Shown piece after piece: positions 1 to 7,975 of a stretch of DNA of 64,000 nucleotides. How positions within the stretch are numbered: the stretch's first letter is position 1; each line of letters opens with the position of its first letter. The stretch is taken from assembly GCF_015904235.1 (NCBI RefSeq), contig NZ_JADZLT010000050.1, positions 1 through 64,000 on the forward strand. The letters run 5' to 3'. The notes below the pieces were generated by a model. The model worked only from the letters and a program-made list of their open reading frames with translations, had not been told where the DNA came from and made no database searches. The position numbers and the translations under genes were made by a program. This DNA is from Methylobrevis albus (lineage in GTDB: Bacteria > Pseudomonadota > Alphaproteobacteria > Rhizobiales > Pleomorphomonadaceae).

Positions 1-10
1 GCCTCCCCCC

Positions 11-1126
11 TCACCCGATCAGCGTCAGGTGGTTGTCGAAGGCGACATCCTCGCGGGACATCGGCGTGGCGCTGCCGTCGCCTTTCGTAAAATCGAGGCC
101 GATCACCGCGCCCTCGCCCGAGGTTGCCAGCAGTCCGCCCGCCCCCTCCCCCGCCGCCGGGGCGATGCCGCAGCCGTCGGCGAGGCGGGTCGTGCCGGCG
201 AAGCGGCCGGTGGCGCTGTCGAAGGCGAAGATCAGCCCGCCGCGCGGCGCCGAGAAGGCGACGAGGTCGCCGTCGCGGCTCGCGGCGACCGAGCCGACAT
301 AGTTGCGGGTGCGGGCGCGCAGCGCGTCCGGCAGCGCGAACATCTCGGTCGTCCCGTCCGCCGTCAGCCGGCCGGCGAGCGGCGGCAGGTCGGTCGGCGC
401 ACCCTCGTACTGGCAGCCGAACCAGACCGCGCCGGCGGCGTCGACCGCGAGGTGGCGGATCGACAGCTTGCGCAGCTCGTCGGGCAACCGCCGCACGGCG
501 GTGAGCTTCCCGCTCGGCGCGTCGATGACGGCGAGCGAGGCTTCCATGTCGGCGCTGTTGAGATCGAGGCGGCCGAACTCCGGCGAGGTATCGAGGCCGC
601 CGTTCGCCACCACCAGCGTGCGCCCGTCGCCGAGCAGCACCAGTTCGTGCGGACCGATGCCGCCCGTCGGCATCTCGCCGACGCGCTCGAACCCGGCCGC
701 GACGTCGTAGATGCCGACGACACCCTGCCCGGCCGCATAGTCGTTTTCGGTGGTGTAGAGCAGCTTGCCATCGGGCGAAAACACACCGTGGCCGTAGAAG
801 TGGCGCCCCTCGGGTGCCGGCAGCAGGATCGGCGCGACGGCGGGATCCGCCTCGAACACCACGGCGAAGCTGCCGGGCCGGCGGGCAAAGGCGACGAGGC
901 GGCCGCTGACGGGATCATGGGCGATGTCGTGGCCGCGATCCGGCAGCGGCCGGACGCCGAGGATGCGCCCCGCTGCGTCCATCAGCACCGCGGCGAAGCT
1001 GCCGTCGGGCAACTTGGCGCAGCTCGCATAGCGCGGCCCCTCGGCGGTCGCCGCGAACAGGCGGCGCGGGCCGAGCGCGAACAGGCCGGCGGAGAGGCCG
1101 ATCAGGCGGCGGCGATCGATCAGCAT
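11..1126 (-). CDS. DUF1513 family protein, Tat-type signal, beta-propeller-like
   Basis: 371-residue protein of the DUF1513 family, which has no established biochemical function. The N terminus has consecutive arginines followed by a hydrophobic stretch (DRRRLIGLSAG), so export by the Tat route to the periplasm is likely. The rest consists of repeated beta-strand segments with patterns such as FSPDGKLLYTTEN, LGDGRTLVVANGG and AASRDGDLVAFSAP, as in seven-bladed propellers. It is the last gene of a minus-strand run with two imelysins and a di-heme oxidoreductase; this set of four families recurs together in proteobacteria and is thought to act in periplasmic iron handling. The ATG start lies 46 bases after the stop of the upstream imelysin gene. 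Family is clear; function is unknown. Confidence 0.85.
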   Translation of the reverse strand: MLIDRRRLIGLSAGLFALGPRRLFAATAEGPRYASCAKLPDGSFAAVLMDAAGRILGVRPLPDRGHDIAHDPVSGRLVAFARRPGSFAVVFEADPAVAPILLPAPEGRHFYGHGVFSPDGKLLYTTENDYAAGQGVVGIYDVAAGFERVGEMPTGGIGPHELVLLGDGRTLVVANGGLDTSPEFGRLDLNSADMEASLAVIDAPSGKLTAVRRLPDELRKLSIRHLAVDAAGAVWFGCQYEGAPTDLPPLAGRLTADGTTEMFALPDALRARTRNYVGSVAASRDGDLVAFSAPRGGLIFAFDSATGRFAGTTRLADGCGIAPAAGEGAGGLLATSGEGAVIGLDFTKGDGSATPMSREDVAFDNHLTLIG

Positions 1127-1172
1127 GGCGGTCGTCTCCCCGTGGTTCAGCCCCGATCCGGCGTACCGGCCC

Positions 1173-2309
1173 TCAGTCGCCGTCGAGCGAATTGAAGCCG
1201 CCGGCGAGGCCGAGCGCCGCGCCGAGGTCGGTGGTGACCTCCACCCGCGTCACCCGCACGGTCAGCATCAGGTAGTTGATCAGGTCGCGGCTCTTGTCGG
1301 CGGCGACGAGGCGCTCCATCGGCCCGGCGAGCCGGCTGGCGGCGCCGGCGGCCTGCAGCAATTCGAAGCCGATCTGCTTCGGCAGCCAGCGCCGGTCGGC
1401 CGGCAGCACGTCGCCGATGCCGCTCGCCTCGACGAGATGGGCGACGGCGGCGAGTTCCGCCGCGATCACCGGCATCGTCGCCTCGGAGCGCCAGTAGGGC
1501 GCGAGGCGGGGCTTCGCCTTGGCGGCGGTCTCGCCGAGCGCCGGCTTCAGCTTGTGGTCGGCGATCAGCTCCAGCGCGGTACCGGCCGACTGCAACATCT
1601 CGCCGGCTGCCTCCTTCGAGGTCTGGAACACCGGGTTGGTCGGGCCGGGCTGCTCGAACAGCGCCAGCACCGCCGGATCGCGCCAGCCGTCCGCCACCGC
1701 GCGGGCGATGGTCGCGACATTGGCGGCGGCGGCAGCCGCGAAGGCGCAGCGATAGGTGCCCGCTTCGCCGGTGACGGAGAGTTCCTCGGCGCCGGTGCCG
1801 AACAGCAGGAACTCGATCGCCGTCAGCCCCTGCACCGCAACGGACTTCGCCGCCAGCGTCTCCGGCGTGGTCGCGGAGGGATCGCGGGACGCGAGCAGGC
1901 CCTGCACCTGGCGCAGGCCGAGGCCGCGCGCATCGGGCCAGAAGGCGAGGCGTTCCAGCCGGTTGTCGTCGAGCAGCGGGCCGTAGCGCAGCGTCGCCAG
2001 CGCGCCGTGCGCCGTGACGGTGTCGCGGAAGACGCCGCGCGCGGTGGCGAGCGCGGCCGGGTCCGGCCTGGCGCAGGCGTCGGCCAGAACGCCGCGCAGC
2101 GCCGCGGCGCGGTCGGCGAAGACGTCGGCCGTCGGCTGCACGTGGTTCTCGATCACCTGGCGGACGATGCCGGCATAGGCCGCCTCGTCGAGGGTCACCG
2201 GGGTCGGCGCGGTTTCCTGCGCGAAGGCTGGCAGTGCGAAGGCCGGCGCGAGGAGCAGCGCCGCGAGGCGGGCGAGCAGGCGGCGTCGGGTCATCGCGGC
2301 AGTCTCCAT
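1173..2309 (-). CDS. imelysin family periplasmic protein with altered GxHxxE motif
   Basis: Imelysin-like protein of 378 residues, second of two imelysins in the same operon. The start at 2309 (or the in-frame ATG at 2294) gives a signal peptide with a basic n-region (MTRRRLLARLAALLLAP) and a likely cut after ALPAFA. The body is helical with the imelysin core pattern, but the family motif GxHxxE appears as GLTAIE near residue 161, so the histidine is replaced by threonine. Imelysins were once described as peptidases and are now mostly linked to iron uptake (EfeO/IrpA-like). It starts 14 bases after the di-heme oxidoreductase stop, so co-translation is likely. The motif change suggests a role other than metal binding by the classical site, for example as a partner of the oxidoreductase; that is inference. 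Confidence 0.85.
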   Translation of the reverse strand: METAAMTRRRLLARLAALLLAPAFALPAFAQETAPTPVTLDEAAYAGIVRQVIENHVQPTADVFADRAAALRGVLADACARPDPAALATARGVFRDTVTAHGALATLRYGPLLDDNRLERLAFWPDARGLGLRQVQGLLASRDPSATTPETLAAKSVAVQGLTAIEFLLFGTGAEELSVTGEAGTYRCAFAAAAAANVATIARAVADGWRDPAVLALFEQPGPTNPVFQTSKEAAGEMLQSAGTALELIADHKLKPALGETAAKAKPRLAPYWRSEATMPVIAAELAAVAHLVEASGIGDVLPADRRWLPKQIGFELLQAAGAASRLAGPMERLVAADKSRDLINYLMLTVRVTRVEVTTDLGAALGLAGGFNSLDGD

Positions 2310-2323
2310 GGTCGGCCTCGCCG

Positions 2324-3880
2324 TCAGAGCGAGCCGAGGAACCGGATCAGGTCGGCGCGGGCGCCGGCGTCCATCGCGGCGAAACGGGTCCGCGCCGCCT
2401 CGGCCTCGCCGCCGTGCCAGAGGATCGCCTCGGTCAGGTTGCGGGCGCGGCCGTCGTGCAGGAACAGCGTATGGCCGTTCACCGCCTCGGTGAGACCAAT
2501 GCCCCAAAGCGGCGGCGTGCGCCACTCCCGCCCATCGGCGCCGGCCTCGGGACGGTGGTCGGCGAGGCCGTCGCCCATGTCGTGCAGCAAGAGGTCGGTC
2601 ATCGGCCAGATCAGCTGGAAGCGCTGTTCCTTCTCGGCCGCGTCGCGGCGCGTCACGTATTTCGGGCGGTGACAGGCGGCACAGCCCGCGTCGTGGAACA
2701 GCGCCTTGCCGCGCAGCACGGCGGGGTCATCGATGTCGCGGCGCGCCGGCACGGCGAGGTTGCGCGAATAGAACACGACGAGATCGAGCATGTCCTGCGA
2801 GATCTCGGTCGGCCCGAGCTGCGCCTGGTCGCCGTGCGGTGCCGTCCGGCAGGCGCCCTGCGCCTCGGTGCAGTCGCCCCAGGCGAACGGCATCAGCGGC
2901 GTCGAGAGGCCCATGTCACCGAGAAAGGCGTGCGCGCTCTGCTGCTCGACCGTCGGCTGGCCGGCCTTCCAGCCGAAGCGGCCGAGCACCATCTCGCCGG
3001 TGCGGTCGTCGAGCACTCGATTGGCGCGCCCAGAGATACCGTCGCCGTCGGCGTCGTCCGGATCGGCATTCTCGAGAATGTCGCCCGCGTCGATTGCCTC
3101 CAGCAGGCCGAGGCCGAGCATGGTCGGCGCCACTCGCGGCGACATCATGACGTCGTCCCGCATCGGTCCGTAGTCGAGGTCGGTCAACGCGTAGGTCGGC
3201 TTGCGCAGCGACACGGTGGTGCCGTCGGCGAGCGTCACCGGCTGTTCCTCGTAGGAGACCTCGATCCGCCCTTCCGCCTTCAGCCCGGCGACGGCGACGT
3301 CCTGGAACTGGCCGCCGTAGGTCGGCTCGGCCATCGGGCCGTCCGGCCCCGGCACCGACAGACGCATCAAGAAGCTCTCCGCGCCGTCCGGTCCCGGCGG
3401 ATGGCCACGGCCGTCCTTCAGGTGGCAATTCTGGCAGCCGCGCGAATTGTAGAGCGGCCCGAGCCCGTCGGAGGCGAGCGTCGACGACGGCGCCGACACC
3501 CAGAGCCGGCGGAACAGGCCATTGCCGAGCTTGAAGCGCTGCTCGCCGGCGAAATCGAGATTGCCTGAGAACTGCGAGAAGGCGTTGCGGTCGAAGACGC
3601 GGCGGTTGGTGGTGGCGCCGCCCGGCATCGCCTCGAATTTTTCCGGCTTCGAGAAATCGGTCGGGGCCGCGGTGATCGCGGCGACGCGGGTGCGGTCCTT
3701 CGGGTTGAGGTCATCGCGGTGCGGCAGCAGGCCCTCCGCGAGTGCCGCGCCCGCCAGGAACACCAGCGCCGCGGCGACGGCGAGCCGCAGCGGCTGCGCT
3801 GCCCGCCTCCCTTGCATCCCCGAGGCGGGGCTCGCCTCGCCCGCGCCAAAAGCCCCGGCCCGAGGCTCGTCCGTCAGCAT
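2324..3880 (-). CDS. di-heme oxidoreductase (DHOR/DUF1111) family cytochrome
   Basis: Periplasmic c-type di-heme protein of the DHOR (DUF1111) family, often annotated as a thiol oxidoreductase. Two heme c attachment motifs are present: CQNCH at residues 149-153 and CAACH at 400-404. A hydrophobic segment ending in AGAALAEG around residues 31-49 serves as signal peptide or anchor. The start is uncertain: ATG at 3880 gives 518 residues with a 30-residue basic leader, while ATG at 3817 (MQGRR) would put the signal right at the N terminus. It is distantly related to MauG-type di-heme peroxidases. It lies between two imelysin genes, the usual context for the family, so a redox step in iron uptake is plausible but unproven. 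Confidence 0.88.
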   Translation of the reverse strand: MLTDEPRAGAFGAGEASPASGMQGRRAAQPLRLAVAAALVFLAGAALAEGLLPHRDDLNPKDRTRVAAITAAPTDFSKPEKFEAMPGGATTNRRVFDRNAFSQFSGNLDFAGEQRFKLGNGLFRRLWVSAPSSTLASDGLGPLYNSRGCQNCHLKDGRGHPPGPDGAESFLMRLSVPGPDGPMAEPTYGGQFQDVAVAGLKAEGRIEVSYEEQPVTLADGTTVSLRKPTYALTDLDYGPMRDDVMMSPRVAPTMLGLGLLEAIDAGDILENADPDDADGDGISGRANRVLDDRTGEMVLGRFGWKAGQPTVEQQSAHAFLGDMGLSTPLMPFAWGDCTEAQGACRTAPHGDQAQLGPTEISQDMLDLVVFYSRNLAVPARRDIDDPAVLRGKALFHDAGCAACHRPKYVTRRDAAEKEQRFQLIWPMTDLLLHDMGDGLADHRPEAGADGREWRTPPLWGIGLTEAVNGHTLFLHDGRARNLTEAILWHGGEAEAARTRFAAMDAGARADLIRFLGSL

Positions 3881-3985
3881 GTCACGCGTCCTGCAAACGG
3901 GGCCTTGCCCCCTCCACCCGCCGCCGCCCGGGGGCGACGGCGCTTGCCGGAAGGCCGGGCGGATCGCCCGGACCTTCGCCGCCGA

Positions 3986-5260
3986 TCACTGGAACACGGC
4001 GTCCGGGTTGTCGAGGCTGTCGGAGCCTTCGAAGGCGATCTGGCCGAGGTCGAGGGCCGCGACGGCGCGCTCGATCGAACGGGTCTGATCGACCAGCGAA
4101 TCGATCGCCGCCTGCACCACCGCGTTGCCCTCGGCGTTGCCCTCGCCGATCATCTGGTCGTAGGCCTCGCCGCCCTCGGCGCGCGCCGCCAGCGTCTCGA
4201 ACGCACCGAGCGAGGTGTCGAGCTTGCCCTTCAGTTCCTCGGCGACGGCCGGCGATGCGGCGGCGACGAGGTCGGCGGCGGACGGGCCGGACACCGTGCT
4301 GCCGTCCACCCGGACATAGCTGCCGAAGTAGACGTTGCGGATGCCGACGACGTCGTTGAGGTGCGACGAATGCGTGTTGTCGGAGAAGCAGTCGTGCTCC
4401 TCCTCCGGATCGTGCAGCAGCAGGCCGAGCTTCATGCGCTCGCCGGCGAGTTCGCCGTAGGAGAGCGAGCCCATGCCGGTGAAGATCGCCGCGACGCCGG
4501 CCTTCGGATCGCCCCCCAGCAGCCCCTTGGCCGCCTCGCCGTCCGGCGCCCAGTTCGCCACCATCTCCTCGAGGTCGGTCACCAGCAGGTCGGTGGCCGC
4601 GGCGAGATATGCGGCGCGGCGATCACAGTTGCCGCCGGTGCAGTTCGCGGTGTCGAAGTCGGTGGCGGGGCGGTTGCCGGCGCCAGCGCCGGTGCCGTTG
4701 AGATCCTGGCCCCAGAGCAGGAACTCGATGGCGTGATAGCCGATCGCGACGTTCGATTCGATCTCGCCCGCTTCCTGGAAAGTGCCAGCGAGCAGGTCCG
4801 GGGTGATCGTGGTGGCGTCGACCTCGCCGCCGTTGATGGCGACCTTCGGGTTGGCGATCACGTTGAGCGTATAGAGGCTGTTGGCATCCGACTCGGTGCC
4901 GTAGCTCGCGTCGACGTAGTCGATCAGGCCCTCGTCGAGCGGCCAGGCGTTCACGCGGCCCTCCCAGTCGTCGACGATGGGATTGCCGAAGCGGAAGGCT
5001 TCCGTCTGCTGATAGGGGATGCGGGCGGCCTTCCAGGCGTCGCGCGCGGCGGCGAGCGTCGCATCCGACGGCGCGGCGAGGAAGGCGTCGATGGCGGTAT
5101 CCAGCGCCTGCGCCGTGGTCAGCGCGTCCTCATAGGTCGCATGGGCGATCTTCACGTAGGTGTCGACCACGGCCTTGGCATCGGGCGCCGCTGCCAGCGC
5201 CGGCGACGCGGCGAGGCAGGCCGCGGACACGCCGGCGGCAAGGAGGGATGAAATCCGCAT
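3986..5260 (-). CDS. imelysin family protein (iron-regulated, EfeO/IrpA-like)
   Basis: Imelysin protein of 424 residues with a clear Sec signal peptide (MRISSLLAAGVSAACLAASPALA, cut near residue 23). The family motif GxHxxE is intact as GYHAIE at about residues 174-179, followed by FLLWGQDLNG. A CTGGNCDRR segment gives two cysteines that could form a disulfide. Imelysins of this type are periplasmic or outer-membrane proteins linked to iron acquisition. ATG at 5260 was chosen because the upstream frame is an arginine-rich shadow and the signal peptide starts exactly there. It is 44 bases downstream of a cysteine-rich gene and 105 bases upstream of the DHOR gene on the same strand. Confidence 0.9.
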   Translation of the reverse strand: MRISSLLAAGVSAACLAASPALAAAPDAKAVVDTYVKIAHATYEDALTTAQALDTAIDAFLAAPSDATLAAARDAWKAARIPYQQTEAFRFGNPIVDDWEGRVNAWPLDEGLIDYVDASYGTESDANSLYTLNVIANPKVAINGGEVDATTITPDLLAGTFQEAGEIESNVAIGYHAIEFLLWGQDLNGTGAGAGNRPATDFDTANCTGGNCDRRAAYLAAATDLLVTDLEEMVANWAPDGEAAKGLLGGDPKAGVAAIFTGMGSLSYGELAGERMKLGLLLHDPEEEHDCFSDNTHSSHLNDVVGIRNVYFGSYVRVDGSTVSGPSAADLVAAASPAVAEELKGKLDTSLGAFETLAARAEGGEAYDQMIGEGNAEGNAVVQAAIDSLVDQTRSIERAVAALDLGQIAFEGSDSLDNPDAVFQ

Positions 5261-5304
5261 GTGAATCTCCGTCAGGGAGGCGGCGCGCCCTGCGCGCCCG
5301 CCGG

Positions 5305-5805
5305 TCAGTGGAACATCGTGAGGCAGGGGCGACCGGCGACGTCGTCGATCACGTGCGGCGGCACGGGCAGCAGCCGCTGGTGGATGTCGTCGAGGGCCTC
5401 GGCGAGGCAGCGCGCGGCGCGGTGCAGCGCCTCCTGCTTCTCCTCCGCCGCGAGGTGGCCGACCGCGCGGGCGACGGACTCGTCGTTGCCGTTCTGCACG
5501 GCGGCGACGAGGGCCAGCAGCAGGCATTCGTCGCGGCACAGGCACTGGCAGCCGTAGGGGAAGCAGCGCAATTGCTGGGCGGCGCAGCCGCGGGTCTCGC
5601 GGACCCAGTAGGAAATCTCCCCGTAGAGCCGGCGGGCCTGGCTGGAGCCGAGCTCGTCGACAAAGACCTGCCAGCCGATCTCCCAGCAGTCGATGCTGCC
5701 GGTTTCATAGCCGCTCAGCCACGCGCGGTAGCCTTCGACGAGCAGCCGCTCGGGCCGGCGGGCAAGCACCGGCGCATTGCGCCCGGAGGCGAGGACGATG
5801 GCCAC
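5305..5805 (-). CDS. cysteine-rich protein of unknown function heading the imelysin operon
   Basis: I do not recognise this family. With the GTG start at 5805 the product is 166 residues, predicted soluble and mostly helical. It carries a dense cysteine cluster in the middle: C-x6-C-x4-C-x-C-x-C-x3-C (segment CFPYGCQCLCRDEC), plus isolated cysteines before and after it. Such spacing could hold an Fe-S cluster or another metal site. No signal peptide is visible, so it is probably cytoplasmic, unlike the other products of the operon. It is the first substantial gene of the imelysin-DHOR run and lies 44 bases from the first imelysin. A metal-sensing or maturation role is possible by context only. 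An in-frame TTG at 5874 would add 23 residues. Confidence 0.6.
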   Translation of the reverse strand: MAIVLASGRNAPVLARRPERLLVEGYRAWLSGYETGSIDCWEIGWQVFVDELGSSQARRLYGEISYWVRETRGCAAQQLRCFPYGCQCLCRDECLLLALVAAVQNGNDESVARAVGHLAAEEKQEALHRAARCLAEALDDIHQRLLPVPPHVIDDVAGRPCLTMFH

Positions 5806-5809
5806 GCGG

Positions 5810-5890
5810 TCAGGCCTCCGTCCGGCGGGAAGGCCCGCGCCGGCAAGACCACGCGCGCCGGAAACCTTCGGCAAGGTCAGGCTGGTACAT
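5810..5890 (-). CDS. possible 26-residue upstream ORF (leader peptide candidate)
   Basis: Short reading frame MYQPDLAEGFRRAW... whose ATG at 5890 follows an AGAGG sequence at a good distance. Its TGA ends four bases before the GTG start of the cysteine-rich gene, an arrangement that would couple translation of the two. Nothing else supports it: no homology is recognised and the frame is short enough to occur by chance. Confidence 0.25.
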   Translation of the reverse strand: MYQPDLAEGFRRAWSCRRGPSRRTEA

Positions 5891-6058
5891 GAGAAAACCT
5901 CTAATCGAACGGGTGCAAGGCCCAGACATCAAAGGCTGATCCCGCCGAGACGCGGGGGGCTGGTCGGCCCTGACCGTGTCAAACCGGCCGGGGCCTGTCA
6001 AGCATAGTGGAATTCATTACTCAGGTTAAAAAAGGGAGGGAGATGGTCGCGCAGGCGT

Positions 6059-6090
6059 TCACCCCGACTGACGTGTCGTCGGCGGGGTGA
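6059..6090 (-). terminator. hairpin downstream of the NCS2 transporter gene
   Basis: Perfect 8-base arms TCACCCCG/CGGGGTGA enclose 16 bases. In the transcript direction of the transporter a run of six U residues follows about 25 bases later, which is further than in a classical intrinsic terminator, so its strength is uncertain. Confidence 0.4.
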
Positions 6091-6183
6091 GACAGTGCAC
6101 GGGTTCGGACGCGCCGCCTGTGCCAAGGACCCGGCGAGCCCGGCCCGGAGACGGCGACCGCGCGATTGTGACGGTGCCGACGC

Positions 6184-7569
6184 TCAGGCGGCCTGCTGCT
6201 GCACGGCCGCATCGGCGGCGGGCACCGGGGCATCTTCCGGCAGGATCAGCGTCAGCAGGATGGCCGCGAGGCCGCTGGTGGTGATCGCCGAGCCGAACAC
6301 GTTGCGCAGGACGGCCGGAAGCTGGGCGAGGCCCTCGGGCACCAGCGTCACGCCGAGGCCGAGGCCGAAGGACACCGCCATGACGTAGATGTTCTTCCGA
6401 GTGATCGGCTGGCCGGCGATGATGCGGATGCCGGCGACGGCGATCGAGCCGAACAGCACCAGCGTGGCGCCGCCGAGCACCGGCTTCGGGATCAGCGTGA
6501 ACACGGCGCCGAAGCTCGGCAGCAGGCCGAGCAGCACCAGCAGGCCGGCGGTATAGAGGCCGACGTGGCGGCTGGCGATGCCGGTCATCTGGATCACGCC
6601 GTTGTTCTGGCTGAACGTCGTGTTCGGAAACGTGTTGAAGATCGCGGCGATGCCGGAATTGACGCCGTCGGCGAGCACGCCGCCCTTGATGCGCTGCATG
6701 TAGAGCGGCCCGCTGATCGGCTGGCCGGCGATGATCGAGTTGGCGGTCAAGTCGCCCGTCGTCTCGATGGCGGTGATCAGGTAGATGAAGGCGATCGGCA
6801 GGAACAGGGCGATATCGAAATCGAAGCCGTAGCGGAACGGGATCGGCAGCGCGAACAGCGCGCCGGGAGCGAACGCGCCGAAGTTGACCTTGCCGAGGAT
6901 CATCGCCGCGATGAAGCCGACGACGAGGCCGACGAGCACGGCACCGATGCGCAGGTGCATGTTGGGCGAGAAGCTCAGCAGCAGGATCACCGCGATCACC
7001 AGCAGGCCGAGGCCGAGATTGACCGGACTGCCGAGATCGGCCGCGCCGACGCCGCCGGCGAGGTCGGTGAAGCCGACCTTGGCGAGGCTGAGGCCGATGC
7101 AGGTGATGACGATGCCGGTGACGACCGGCGTGATCACCTTGCCGAGCTTGTGCATGAACTGGCTGAGCACGACCTCGACCAGGCAGCCGACGAAGCAGAG
7201 GCCGAAGATCATCGCGAGGATGTCTTCCGGCGTGCCCCCCTGCCCCTTCACCGCCAGGCCCGCCGCGAGCACCGCCCCGAGAAACGCGAAGCTGGTGCCC
7301 TGCAGGCTGAGCAGGCCCGACCCGACCGGCCCGATGCGGCGGCACTGGATGAAGGTCGCGACGCCGGAGACGAACAACGACATGCTGATGAGGTACGGCA
7401 CGTGCTCGCCGAGGCCGAGGACGCCGCCGATCACCAGCGTCGGCGTCACGATGCCGACGATGCTGGCGAGGATGTGCTGCGACGCCGCCAACAGGCTGGT
7501 CGCGGGGGCGGGACGATCGTCGAGGCCGTAGACGAGCCCGAGCGGGCGGGCGGCGGTCTGGTCGGCCAT
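6184..7569 (-). CDS. NCS2 family nucleobase:cation symporter (xanthine/uracil permease type)
   Basis: 461-residue inner-membrane transporter of the nucleobase:cation symporter-2 family, with about 14 membrane segments. The TM1 QH motif is visible (ASQHILASIVG) and the family signature [QEP]-N-x-G-x4-T-[RKG] is met by QNNGVIQMTG, preceded by NTFPNTTFS. These features fit purine (xanthine or urate) carriers better than uracil carriers, but substrate cannot be fixed from sequence. A GGAGG ribosome site precedes the ATG at 7569. No purine degradation genes are nearby. It is divergent from the HDAC-like gene across a 406-base gap. Confidence 0.92.
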   Translation of the reverse strand: MADQTAARPLGLVYGLDDRPAPATSLLAASQHILASIVGIVTPTLVIGGVLGLGEHVPYLISMSLFVSGVATFIQCRRIGPVGSGLLSLQGTSFAFLGAVLAAGLAVKGQGGTPEDILAMIFGLCFVGCLVEVVLSQFMHKLGKVITPVVTGIVITCIGLSLAKVGFTDLAGGVGAADLGSPVNLGLGLLVIAVILLLSFSPNMHLRIGAVLVGLVVGFIAAMILGKVNFGAFAPGALFALPIPFRYGFDFDIALFLPIAFIYLITAIETTGDLTANSIIAGQPISGPLYMQRIKGGVLADGVNSGIAAIFNTFPNTTFSQNNGVIQMTGIASRHVGLYTAGLLVLLGLLPSFGAVFTLIPKPVLGGATLVLFGSIAVAGIRIIAGQPITRKNIYVMAVSFGLGLGVTLVPEGLAQLPAVLRNVFGSAITTSGLAAILLTLILPEDAPVPAADAAVQQQAA

Positions 7570-7975
7570 GGCGGTTCCTCCGTCGAAAGGTCGGCGCCGG
7601 CTGCAACCGCCAGCATGTGACTATCCGCCGGAATCCGGTCCGCCTGCACGATAGCCGGCGCACAAATTGGCGCCACCACCTGCGCATGTCATGACCGCAC
7701 GCCGGCCTGGCACGGCCCCGGACCGGTCTGCGAGGTCGCCGCACCCGGCCCGGAGCGCCGATTCGGCGGCCTGGCCGCCTCTGCCTGCCGAAAATACATT
7801 CATCGGCGAGGCCCCCTCCCGGCGCAAACACGCACGGCCCGGCTCCGCGCGCCGGGGCTGCGTCAGGGATTCCCCTGCCGGTCGAGGGTCGCATTGACAG
7901 CGCGGGCCGGCGTGCCACTACTCGGGCCGAGACCCGCTGCCGCGCAGGACAGCGGCGACGGGAGACCTGGCGGCC
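7570..7975. promoter_or_regulatory. divergent intergenic region between NCS2 permease and HDAC-like genes
   Basis: No gene is convincing in this 406-base stretch. A TTGACA hexamer on the plus strand at 7894-7899 is followed after 17 bases by CACTAC, a possible but weak promoter for the HDAC-like gene. No purine riboswitch core is evident. Confidence 0.35.

Larger units (their letters stand above)
5806..6183. promoter_or_regulatory. intergenic region upstream of the imelysin operon
   Basis: This 378-base stretch lies between the NCS2 transporter stop and the start of the cysteine-rich gene, both on the minus strand, so it should carry the imelysin operon promoter. It holds an AT-rich patch at about 6001-6035, rare in this genome. 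On the minus strand two TTGACA hexamers occur (5996-6001 and 5977-5982) but neither has a convincing -10 partner. TGAGTAATGAATTCC (minus, 6009-6023) matches five of six fixed bases of the rhizobial RirA-type iron box TGA-N9-TCA. Iron control is therefore plausible but weakly supported. Confidence 0.4.

Noticed and set aside
2324-3880. MauG or cytochrome c peroxidase assignment
   Set aside because: Length and sequence around both heme motifs fit DHOR/DUF1111 better.
5305-5805. NifQ assignment for the cysteine-rich protein
   Set aside because: The cysteine spacing does not match the NifQ pattern as I know it and no nif genes are present.
7570-7975. Purine riboswitch upstream of the NCS2 transporter
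   Set aside because: No conserved aptamer core or paired arms could be traced.
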